DNA of 14,870 nucleotides from NCBI GenBank assembly GCA_041946755.1, contig JBHGBB010000080.1, positions 1 through 14,870 on the forward strand, written 5' to 3'. This document shows positions 8,001 to 14,760 of the stretch, one piece after another. Made by a program: the position numbers and the translations under genes. Below the pieces are notes generated by a model, which ran no database searches, was not told where the DNA came from, and saw only the letters and a list, made by a program, of their open reading frames with translations. Each line of letters begins with the position of its first letter. Position 1 is the stretch's first letter. Origin of the DNA: JBHGBB01 sp041946755 (GTDB lineage: Bacteria > UBP4 > UBA4092 > JAOAEQ01).

Positions 8001-9579
8001 TCAATATTTCATGCCGGAAAAAGAGTTTGTTCCCGGAAGTGCTCGTAAACGTAAATGTAATCCGCATCGCATTATCAGACCGCGGTGGTTGCCCTGTACC
8101 CGCCGGGGCAGTGGTAAGCAGTGATACCGCAGAACTATATCCTTTCGAATCCGGTGATTCGCTCGGGTCCCGCCATCGATAATCCCTATCTCCATTCGGT
8201 CCTTCGAATTTCTCGATCAGATAATTATGGTTTCCCGGAGGGCTGAATACCTCATCACAAATTTGAAAGAACTGCGGATAATACCGCGTTTTACTTGAAG
8301 CTGCTTTCGCTATTGGATCATACGAAGATCCGGTGGCTGTACAATATAACGACCAGAACGCAACCCCGCGTAATCTTCTTCCATTATTCACATCGTCTGG
8401 ATCCGGAAAGCTTTTCGCTAATCGGGTTTGATATTCTAACGCTTCCATATCCGCCCAAACATCCGTATGCGTGGTGCTGCTTTTATAGGTATACCAAGCC
8501 GCTTCGTCACCGGTTACATAATGATTGGTAAACGGCCCGCTATATCTAGGAATCAAGGTCGTATTATATAAACCATCAGGAATGCCGATTGGTGAACTTT
8601 TAACTGCTGACTGTCCATAGGTGGTTGCCCCATACCAATCATTGCCATAAGTTGAAAGCGCAAGAACCATTTTACTCGGGGGCACTCCGGCATCCAAATA
8701 ACCATTTACTAATGGGATAAACGAATTAACATCAGAAATCGCATGGGGTGAAGAACCTGCCCAATCATAACAGCTATAAATCAGATAATTCATGTACGGT
8801 AAGATACCCGCTAAATTTATCTGGGACGAAGAGTAATATGAATTTACATAATAACTTAATTCATAATTCGGATTGAATGCTCTGATAGTAGTAGCCAATG
8901 CCTGAGTAAAAGCGGTAATTCCATCGCGAACCGCAACACTAGAAATCCAGGGTTCAAAATCGAAACTAACCCCCTGGCAATACGAATCAGTAGTTACTAG
9001 AGAAGCTACATTATTCACCAGATTCTGGCGATAGGTAGCATTGGTAAATACCGAATATTCGACATTCGTCGCACTATCCAAATTATACATATTGCATAAT
9101 ACCATGATTACTTTCGTTCCATTCGCTTGCGCTGCACCGCCGGCTTTTAATCGTGAAGGACGGCCGGTCCAAGCCGAGGGATAGGGAATATTCCCTTGTT
9201 CTCGGAAATAAACAAAACTAGCGCCAATGTGGGTTAAGGATGGCCAGATATAATGATAATCATAGCTAACATCCGATTGCTGGTATCCAAAAACGATGAA
9301 GTTCGTATCGATCCCATGGACGACATTTACCGGCGCTAAAAAAGACCGAGGCGCAACTAATTCCTGTTCCCTGGCTTTGATTTTATCCGGTTCCAGTACT
9401 ATTTTCTGTTTTAGTGCTCCTTCTACCTGTTGCCCATGAATAGAAATACCTTGTTGCTGCACAGTCATCGGTTGGGTGTTTTGATCTGAACTGCTATTAT
9501 CAACTGCAGCAAACGAATCCATACAAAACCATGCTATCAAAACGGCAGATATAACAAAAACTATAATACTTTTCCTCAT
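5005..9579 (-). CDS. Secreted GH18 (chitinase-like) multidomain protein with four BACON-like repeats (gene 2)
   Basis: 1524 aa, the longest of the array. Residues 1-24 are a signal peptide (cleavage near SFA|A). The linker carries SIHGQQVE and LEPDKIKA. GH18 spans about 90-445: QGVSFDFE at 202-209 (E209 the expected acid), YSCYDW at 268-273, GVAFWSLY at 405-412. A CBM-like jelly roll follows (about 455-661, LIEKFEG to VYFDEISY), with eight residues AHSGSTTA (573-580) in place of a single Thr in the paralogues. Next are a lamin-tail-type domain (about 670-845, ending YTIGRYPDG...TPGAANG) and a LamG-like domain (about 850-1082). Four BACON-like repeats run from 1090 to about 1514, and the protein ends in an aromatic tail, KQLWWLFE. 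The ATG at 9579 is supported by the signal peptide and GAGGAG 10 nt upstream. The GH18 half is closest to gene 3, while the lamin-tail domain and leader are closest to gene 1. BACON domains often accompany secreted glycan-active enzymes and are thought to bind glycans or act as spacers; here they could extend the enzyme from the surface. Confidence 0.88.
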   Translation of the reverse strand: MRKSIIVFVISAVLIAWFCMDSFAAVDNSSSDQNTQPMTVQQQGISIHGQQVEGALKQKIVLEPDKIKAREQELVAPRSFLAPVNVVHGIDTNFIVFGYQQSDVSYDYHYIWPSLTHIGASFVYFREQGNIPYPSAWTGRPSRLKAGGAAQANGTKVIMVLCNMYNLDSATNVEYSVFTNATYRQNLVNNVASLVTTDSYCQGVSFDFEPWISSVAVRDGITAFTQALATTIRAFNPNYELSYYVNSYYSSSQINLAGILPYMNYLIYSCYDWAGSSPHAISDVNSFIPLVNGYLDAGVPPSKMVLALSTYGNDWYGATTYGQSAVKSSPIGIPDGLYNTTLIPRYSGPFTNHYVTGDEAAWYTYKSSTTHTDVWADMEALEYQTRLAKSFPDPDDVNNGRRLRGVAFWSLYCTATGSSYDPIAKAASSKTRYYPQFFQICDEVFSPPGNHNYLIEKFEGPNGDRDYRWRDPSESPDSKGYSSAVSLLTTAPAGTGQPPRSDNAMRITFTFTSTSGNKLFFRHEILNDDTDTGVTDINHAKFYVNRNSKIRAYIYSAGAYTGRQVRMVAMDTAHSGSTTARQLEQSKPFSIATAGWQLMEWDLTDSSQISAYTTAEPAFKTGNGVLDASTTGAKDIGFVGFIIEGGISGSGTVYFDEISYMPTNPGGKNYVINEFTYSNITQEYVEIYGPAGAFPTGMQLRFFNSSDGSVNTTINLTGTITDAGSGYGYWVVGDTGVTNVNQVFANSTGRNIPSTQPGGIQIFNATTGNVYDSVVYQAWGGLGDLIRKQTLGVTQNGYPWLGAVGPGLNGSSKTYTIGRYPDGKDTYVNGSDFSVMPQTPGAANGGSVTPGTNYDFSSTPASLYQSYDTLHITNPTYAGLPASPSGGNAYRCVDTSGGGVEGFIGDAALGQNSTGYTVTGEVYIPASTATTQAIAIGICGRQGSTFFTSTKATEDASGYESGYWLIFENRSGVGMNDGRADHGGTFEFVYAHNDNMDTTKVTLLASTTRTALGISDGAWSTFSFTVNPAMNQLAAQLNSIDVYRGTIPTGGPISGAFQVAFRENHTGNPTSSEGTWVDNITFGAASASPLMQISPTTMSFVTTVGTSSPATKPLQILNYGTPGYSWTAVSNQAWLYIASTSGTVSAYGAQTVQVGVTLGSLTYGAYTGQITLSSSSAMNSPQTLTVIFTVNPPAASLRILPTTMSFTTLQGGSNPATQSLQIFNDGSPSFSWSAATNATWLYITPASGSANAFGAATAQVGVKVGSLTYGTYTGKIIITATGAVYSPQTASITFVVNPQPATLRILPTTMSFTTSQGGSNPATKALQIFDDGLPGFTWSASSNQSWLYLSSTTGTVNTYTAQTIQVGATLGSLSYGTYTGQITVTTSSAANSPQILTVTFVINQPVASLRILPTTMSFTASQGGLNPATKSLQIFNDGSPSFSWSAATNATWLYITPVSGTVNAYGAATVQVGTKVGSLTQGTYTGGQVTITATGILNSPRTLSVTFVVTPEATEVKQLWWLFE
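5038..6312 (-). repeat. Four tandem BACON-like repeats, 318 bp / 106 aa each
   Basis: Within gene 2 the marker PTTMSF falls at residues 1095, 1201, 1307 and 1413, an exact spacing of 106. Approximate units are 6312-5995, 5994-5677, 5676-5359 and 5358-5038; the last has one extra residue (TGGQV). Each unit reads PTTMSF, NPAT.[PSA]LQI, [SF].W[ST]A...WLY, then G.L..G.YTG.I and a closing V.F.V strand. The W...WL pattern and Ig-like length fit BACON. Units 1 and 3 share SNQxWLY, AQT[VI]QVG and NSPQ.LTV. Units 2 and 4 share SFSWSAATNATWLYITP, so the array looks like a duplicated A-B pair. Confidence 0.8.
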
Positions 9580-9600
9580 GATATATTTTCTCCTCTATAT
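9580..9600 (-). promoter_or_regulatory. Gene 2 leader with ribosome binding site
   Basis: GAGGAG (9595-9590 on the minus strand) is 10 nt before the ATG. The 21 bases are identical to the gene 1 leader at 4869-4889, while gene 3 has only a degenerate relative. A separate promoter for gene 2 would have to lie in the AT-rich 9601-9630 stretch, overlapping the U-tract of the gene 3 terminator; no clear -35 was seen. Confidence 0.7.
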
Positions 9601-9620
9601 AAAATAAGGTGATTTTAAAA

Positions 9621-9660
9621 ATTAAAAAACTATACCGACTGATATCAGTCGTCATTAGTT
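9621..9660 (-). terminator. Intrinsic terminator after gene 3
   Basis: On the minus strand, 6 nt past the gene 3 stop, AACTA (9660-9656) pairs with TAGTT (9632-9628) around an internal loop and the perfect palindrome CGACTGATATCAGTCG (9651-9636). A run of six T follows at 9629-9624, then AATTTTTAAA. Stem plus immediate U-tract fits a rho-independent terminator, although the stem is only moderately GC-rich. It would separate transcripts of genes 4-3 from gene 2, fully or in part. Confidence 0.6.
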
Positions 9661-9666
9661 CGAAAA

Positions 9667-12600
9667 TTAATTATTCAGTTTTATTTCAAAGTGACTCAGT
9701 TCTACGGGTACTGCTGCACTAATGGTGATATTATCAATCCAGGTTCCCTCGGAAGAAGTAGGGCTGCCGGTATGATTTTCACGAAATGCAATTTGGAATG
9801 CACCTGATGTCGGTCCTTGAACAGGAATCGTTCCGCGATATACATCTCCATTGTTTAATTGTGCTACCAATAAATTCGTTGTTGGATTAATTGATAAATT
9901 AAAAGTAGACCAAGCGCCATCACCAATCCCTAATGCAGTTCGAGTTGTAGAACCTAGCAGAGTTACCTTAGTGGTATCCATATTATCGTTATGGGCATAA
10001 ACGAATTCAAATGTTCCCCCATGGTCAGGCCGCCCATCATTCAAACCAACCCCACTGCGGTTTTCATAAATCAACCAATATCCGGATTCATAACCATTAT
10101 AATCGTCATAGGTATCACTCGTAAAGAAGACACTTCCTTGTCGCCCGCAGAGCCCAATCGCAATCGCTTGCGTTGTAGCCGTTGAAGCCGGAATATATAT
10201 TTCTCCGGTAACGGTATATCCGGTGCTATTCTGCCCTAAAGCCGCATCGCCGATGAATCCGATAATTCCACCGCCGGAAGTATCAACACACCGATACGCA
10301 TTACCACCATTCGGTGATGCCGGTAATCCAGCAGTAGTAGGATTGGTTAAATGAATCGTATCAAAAGTTTGATAAAGAGAAGATGGAGCGGTAGTGAAAT
10401 TATAATTTGTTCCAAGTGTAACCGTACCGCCATTTGTTACTCCCGGAGTCGAGGGCATAACCGAGAAATCATTTGCATTAATATAGGTATTTTTTCCATC
10501 GGGATATCGTCCCATAGTATAGGTAGTTCCGGTACTATTCGTCCCGGAACTAATTTCACCCAACCAGGGATACCCGTTCTGGGTTACACCCAGCGTTTGC
10601 TTTCTAATTAAATCATCCAGGCCGCCGAATGCTTCATATACCACTGAATCATACACACAGCCGTTGGTTACATTATAAAGCTGGATTCCAGTCGGGTCAT
10701 CGTTCGAGATATTATCCTTTGTATTACTGAATCCGGTCGTATCATCTACATTCGGTACATTAGGGTCACCAATAACGAAATAACCGTATCCACCGTTATC
10801 ATTGGGTATCGTTCCGGTGATATTGAACGTAGCCGTAATCGCACCTTGGGTGCGTTCGAAAATACGAATCTGCATTCCGGGAGGCAACGCACCGGCAGGA
10901 CCATAGATTTCGATAAACTCTTGTCCTGGATTGGCATACTTGAATTCGTTAATAACATAGTTTTTTCCGCTGGGATTGGTATGAGAATAAGAGATTTCAT
11001 CGAAATAGACTGTCCCTGACCCAGAGCTGCCGCCTTCAAGAATAAACCCGATAAATCCGATATCTTTCGCGCCGGTAGTAGAAGCATCAAGAATTCCGTT
11101 GCCGGTTATAAATGCCGGTTCAGCAGTAGTATACGCACTAAGTTTACTGGTGTCGGTAAAATCCCAATCCATCGCTTGCCAACCAGCGGTGGCGATCGAA
11201 TATGGATTCGACATTTCCAATTGCCGGGTAGTATCCATTACGACCATTCGGACTTGTCGACCGGTATATGCTCCGGAAGAATATAGGTACGCCCGAATCT
11301 TCGAATTCCGGTTTACATAGAATTTCGCATGATTGATATCCATAACCGTAGTATCGATATCATCATTCAGCATTTCATGCCGGAAAAAGAGCTTATTCCC
11401 GGAAGTGCTCGTAAATGTAAATGTAATACGCATGGCATTATCGGACCGCGGTGGTCGACCAGTACCTGCGGGGGCAGTGGTAAGCAGTGATACTGCAGAA
11501 CTATATCCTTTCGAGTCAGGTGATTCGCTCGGGTCCCGCCATCGAAAATCTCGATCTCCATTCGGTCCTTCAAACTTTTCTATTAAATAATTCTGATTTC
11601 CAGGCAGAGTAAATACCTCATCACAGATTTGGAAAAACTGGGGATAATACCGCGTTTTGCTTGATACCGTTTTCGCTATGGGATCATATGAAGTCCCGGT
11701 AGCAGTCCAATATAACGACCAGAACGCTATTCCGCGTAGTTTTTTCCCATTATTAACAGTATCACCATCCTGAAAACTTTTCACCAATCGGCATTGATAT
11801 TCCAATGCCTCAGGATCCGCCCAAACATCGGTATGAGTAGTGCTGTCTTCATAGGTATACCAAGCCGCTTCATCACCGGTTACATAATGGCTGGTAAACG
11901 GCCCGCCATACCGAGGAATTAAGGTGGTATTATATAAACCGTCAGGAATGCCGAATGCCGAACTCTTGACGGCATTTGATTGATTATAGGTCGTTGCACC
12001 ATACCAATCTCTACCATAAGTTGATAGTGCTAACACCATTTTACTCGGTGGAACCCCGGCATCCAAATACCCATTTACATAGGGGATAAAGGTGTTGACA
12101 TCAGAAAGCGCACGCGGTGCAGTCTTTGGCGACCAGTCATAACAGCTATAAATCAGGTAATCCAAGTATGGCATGATATTAGTAATATCAATTTGTGACG
12201 AGTAGTAATGTGAATTAACATAATAACTCAATTCATAATTCGGATTAAAGGCATGTAATGTAGTAGCTAATGCGCGGGTAAATTCGGTGATGCCATCTCT
12301 AACAGCCGTATTCGATATCCAGGGTTCAAAGTCGAAACTTACTCCCTGACAATATAAATCAGTAGTTATAAGAGAAACCGCATTTTTAACTAAATTCTGG
12401 CGATAGGTCGCATTGGTAAATACTGAATATTCGACATTATACGCACTATCCAAATCATACATATTACAAAGCACCATAATTACCTTCGTCCCATTAGCCT
12501 GTGCAGCACCACCGGCTTTTAATCGCGATGGTCGATTAGTCCATGTTGACGGATTAGTTATAATCCCTTGCTCTTGGAAACAAATAAACCGAGTGCCAAT

Positions 12601-12954
12601 ATGGGTCAATGCCGGCCAAATATAATGATAATCGAACCCCGCAGAATCAGACTGCTGATATCCAAAAATAATAAAATTGGTATCAATCCCATGGACGACA
12701 TTTACCGGTGCTAAGAACGCTCGAGGAGTAATCAAATCCTGTTCCATCGCCTTGATTTTGTCAGGTTCTAGCTCGGTTTTCTTTTTTTCTACTTCTTCTA
12801 CTTGCTGGCCATGGACAGATATACCTTGTTCCTGCATTGTCACTGGTTCTGTTGTCTGTGCTGAGTAATCATTACCGAACGCAGGAAATGAACCTGAAAC
12901 TGTCCATACCAATACCACGGTTAATATAACACGAAAAATATGCGTTTTTTGCAT
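9667..12954 (-). CDS. Secreted GH18 (chitinase-like) multidomain protein ending in VPVELSHFE motif (gene 3)
   Basis: 1095 aa. Residues 1-27 are a signal peptide (cleavage near AFG|N). The linker is SVHGQQVEEV...LEPDKIKA. GH18 spans about 90-447: QGVSFDFE at 203-210 (E210), YSCYDW at 269-274, GIAFWSLYW at 408-416. A CBM-like jelly roll follows (about 455-656, LIEKFEG to VYFDEISY), then a lamin-tail-type domain (about 666-842) that is markedly more diverged than its flanks, and a LamG-like domain (about 848-1078). The shared core stops at TWIDNIT (1071-1077), and only SAAVPVELSHFEIKLNN remains. VPVELSHFE also occurs, with R for H, near the end of gene 4. The ATG at 12954 is supported by the signal peptide; the ribosome site is weak (AAGAGA, about 10 nt upstream). 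It follows gene 4 by 42 bp, so the two are probably one transcript. It is the shortest version of the core and may be nearest the ancestral form of the three paralogues; that is inference. Confidence 0.88.
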   Translation of the reverse strand: MQKTHIFRVILTVVLVWTVSGSFPAFGNDYSAQTTEPVTMQEQGISVHGQQVEEVEKKKTELEPDKIKAMEQDLITPRAFLAPVNVVHGIDTNFIIFGYQQSDSAGFDYHYIWPALTHIGTRFICFQEQGIITNPSTWTNRPSRLKAGGAAQANGTKVIMVLCNMYDLDSAYNVEYSVFTNATYRQNLVKNAVSLITTDLYCQGVSFDFEPWISNTAVRDGITEFTRALATTLHAFNPNYELSYYVNSHYYSSQIDITNIMPYLDYLIYSCYDWSPKTAPRALSDVNTFIPYVNGYLDAGVPPSKMVLALSTYGRDWYGATTYNQSNAVKSSAFGIPDGLYNTTLIPRYGGPFTSHYVTGDEAAWYTYEDSTTHTDVWADPEALEYQCRLVKSFQDGDTVNNGKKLRGIAFWSLYWTATGTSYDPIAKTVSSKTRYYPQFFQICDEVFTLPGNQNYLIEKFEGPNGDRDFRWRDPSESPDSKGYSSAVSLLTTAPAGTGRPPRSDNAMRITFTFTSTSGNKLFFRHEMLNDDIDTTVMDINHAKFYVNRNSKIRAYLYSSGAYTGRQVRMVVMDTTRQLEMSNPYSIATAGWQAMDWDFTDTSKLSAYTTAEPAFITGNGILDASTTGAKDIGFIGFILEGGSSGSGTVYFDEISYSHTNPSGKNYVINEFKYANPGQEFIEIYGPAGALPPGMQIRIFERTQGAITATFNITGTIPNDNGGYGYFVIGDPNVPNVDDTTGFSNTKDNISNDDPTGIQLYNVTNGCVYDSVVYEAFGGLDDLIRKQTLGVTQNGYPWLGEISSGTNSTGTTYTMGRYPDGKNTYINANDFSVMPSTPGVTNGGTVTLGTNYNFTTAPSSLYQTFDTIHLTNPTTAGLPASPNGGNAYRCVDTSGGGIIGFIGDAALGQNSTGYTVTGEIYIPASTATTQAIAIGLCGRQGSVFFTSDTYDDYNGYESGYWLIYENRSGVGLNDGRPDHGGTFEFVYAHNDNMDTTKVTLLGSTTRTALGIGDGAWSTFNLSINPTTNLLVAQLNNGDVYRGTIPVQGPTSGAFQIAFRENHTGSPTSSEGTWIDNITISAAVPVELSHFEIKLNN

Positions 12955-12975
12955 GAGCTATTTTCTCTTATTATA
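12955..12975 (-). promoter_or_regulatory. Gene 3 leader with weak ribosome binding site
   Basis: The minus-strand leader reads TATAATAAGAGAAAATAGCTC before the ATG. It aligns with the leader of genes 1 and 2 (TATAGAGGAGAAAATATATC), but the GAGGAG core has become AAGAG. Gene 3 may therefore be translated less strongly than genes 1 and 2, or depend on coupling from gene 4, 42 bp upstream. Confidence 0.45.
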
Positions 12976-12996
12976 TCGGTTTTCTATCTTGTTTAT

Positions 12997-14760
12997 TTAC
13001 TGTTTTATACGTATCGTATTCTTTAATTCCACAGCTGGTTCATTGGCAAACAATTCAAACCGACTCAGTTCTACCGGTACCGGCAATCCTTGATATACTT
13101 TTATATCATCGATATATACCGTCCCTGCACCGGTTAACGTCGCTTGTACATCACGCCAACCAATAGTCATATTAGAAAAAGTTTGGGTTACAAAATATCG
13201 CGTCCAAGTTCCCCCGGAAGAAATATTCTTATTGCTAGTTCCCCGGGTATAAGGACTATAGCTACCAGCCCAACCCCAATTGCAAGACCCGGCACCGAAT
13301 CCGGTCTGAAATAACCAGGCGTCAATCGTCCAGGTCTGCCCTACTTGTATCCGACCATCGGTCTGATAGAATCCGGCACCGGAACCGCTAGTTTGGGCAA
13401 GGCTAACAACTCCAGAACCCGCATGGGCCGTAGTGCCATTTGTAATGCTTATTCCGGAATTACTGAATTCCCAATTCACCCAGTTCGATTGGGTATTATC
13501 AAATCCGGTATTTTTAATTCCTTGCGCTACAGTTGAAACATTGAAAAAATGAGTTGAAATCGCATCCCAATACTGGGTACTGGAGTAATCATACGCAAAC
13601 GCCCAGAAACCGATACCGCCTATACCTAAATTATTGATTAAATCATATTTATAACCTAACGATTCCGGACTATCATACCAGGTTTGCCGCCAGGTAGTAC
13701 TATTCAGTTGGGTATAATACCATGGAGTTTGCGATGCGGCATCCCAAACGCGAGTTGAGGTTGCCGCACTGCCTAACAGATTTGAAGTAACATTCGCATC
13801 GGTTCCATCATAAACCGTTGCATGGGCATTAGCACTATTTGCATCCCACCGAATCCCATATAAAGGATACCCCATGATAATTTTGTTCCGCCGGAAATTA
13901 TTCGATTGGAGATATCCGTTTATTTTCGATAATTGGGAAAAGCTGGAATTATAATATCCACCACGGGATAACGGTGCGTTCGGTCCGGTAGACGCGCTTC
14001 CAGACCAGTAGAAGTTATACCACATGACAAAGATCGAATCGAGGTCATTAGTTAGACTATTCCAATCGAACAAACTACTTAATGGTTCCACCGCAATACT
14101 CACATGATACGTTGAATTCGCTGCATGGAAAGCAGTAGCGATATCATGCATATACGAAGATAAATTCGCTCGATTGGTAGAATTACTTGATACTGATTCA
14201 ATATCGATAGTTACTCCATCAGCACCGGCATTGGAAACTAAAGCCAATAATGATGTGATAGATGTATATCTTGCACTAGGACTGGCTAAAAAAGTTGATC
14301 CAGAACTGAAATTTGTTGCACTTAATAAGACTTTGGTACCATTTGCATGTGCTTTATTAATTAAAGTAGTATTCGGCCAACCATTCGAATTACTTACGGT
14401 ACCATTGGTATTGATCCCTACGCTATGCCAAGCGATATGGGTAATGAGATTATAACGTAGCCAATTGATTTTGGTATTGGTATCTTCCCAATATGGCATA
14501 TATCCGAAAACCATCCGATTTACTCCCGGAGCAATTAATGTTGATAATGGAATCGGTTTTAATCCTGCAGGAGATTGTTCGGATAAGGGCTTGACATAAC
14601 CTTCATGAAGTTCTGTTTCCAACTGATGGATACCTTTATATCCGGGAGGAGGGAATGAGGTGGATTCATATTCTGATTCTGGAGTATCGGCAAACACCGT
14701 TGAAGTAATTGTTATTATGAACAGAATAAGTATAAAAAAGTACGATTTCTTCTGATTCAT
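12997..14760 (-). CDS. Secreted GH18 (chitinase/YaaH-like) protein with one CBM-like module (gene 4)
   Basis: 587 aa. Residues 1-24 are a signal peptide (MNQKK, long Ile/Leu core, cleavage VFA|D). A linker with GIHQLETELHEG precedes the barrel. GH18 spans about 80-405: DGVTIDIE at 181-188 gives E188 as catalytic acid and D186 as its partner, MWYN at 246-249 matches the beta-6 MxYD/N motif, and GIGFWAFAYD at 382-391 is the typical beta-8 strand. This is closer to standard YaaH-type GH18 (DGVNIDFE) than genes 1-3. A CBM-like beta-sandwich follows at about 412-558 (NTGFD to VYIDDIKVYQG). The end is LPVPVELSRFEL plus about 17 residues, with no full sorting domain after it. It is first in the array and diverges deeply from the other three. 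The start is set by the signal peptide; GGAAAAG 11 nt upstream is a modest ribosome site. A GlcNAc-polymer hydrolase is the best guess; peptidoglycan and chitin cannot be told apart here. Confidence 0.88.
   Translation of the reverse strand: MNQKKSYFFILILFIITITSTVFADTPESEYESTSFPPPGYKGIHQLETELHEGYVKPLSEQSPAGLKPIPLSTLIAPGVNRMVFGYMPYWEDTNTKINWLRYNLITHIAWHSVGINTNGTVSNSNGWPNTTLINKAHANGTKVLLSATNFSSGSTFLASPSARYTSITSLLALVSNAGADGVTIDIESVSSNSTNRANLSSYMHDIATAFHAANSTYHVSIAVEPLSSLFDWNSLTNDLDSIFVMWYNFYWSGSASTGPNAPLSRGGYYNSSFSQLSKINGYLQSNNFRRNKIIMGYPLYGIRWDANSANAHATVYDGTDANVTSNLLGSAATSTRVWDAASQTPWYYTQLNSTTWRQTWYDSPESLGYKYDLINNLGIGGIGFWAFAYDYSSTQYWDAISTHFFNVSTVAQGIKNTGFDNTQSNWVNWEFSNSGISITNGTTAHAGSGVVSLAQTSGSGAGFYQTDGRIQVGQTWTIDAWLFQTGFGAGSCNWGWAGSYSPYTRGTSNKNISSGGTWTRYFVTQTFSNMTIGWRDVQATLTGAGTVYIDDIKVYQGLPVPVELSRFELFANEPAVELKNTIRIKQ

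Noticed and set aside
12970..12975. Perfect TATAAT on the minus strand before gene 3, as a promoter
   Set aside because: No -35 at 16-18 bp, no extended -10, and it would leave a leader of about 9 nt that omits the ribosome site. It is likely chance in AT-rich sequence.
13000..13080. Full T9SS C-terminal sorting domain in gene 4
   Set aside because: Only about 27 residues follow the CBM-like module, too short for the usual 70-100-residue domain; only the lead-in motif is present.
9667..14760. Genes 3 and 4 as one gene broken by a stop
   Set aside because: Gene 3 has its own signal peptide and complete GH18 barrel, and gene 4 ends in a complete motif-bearing tail; they are separate genes.
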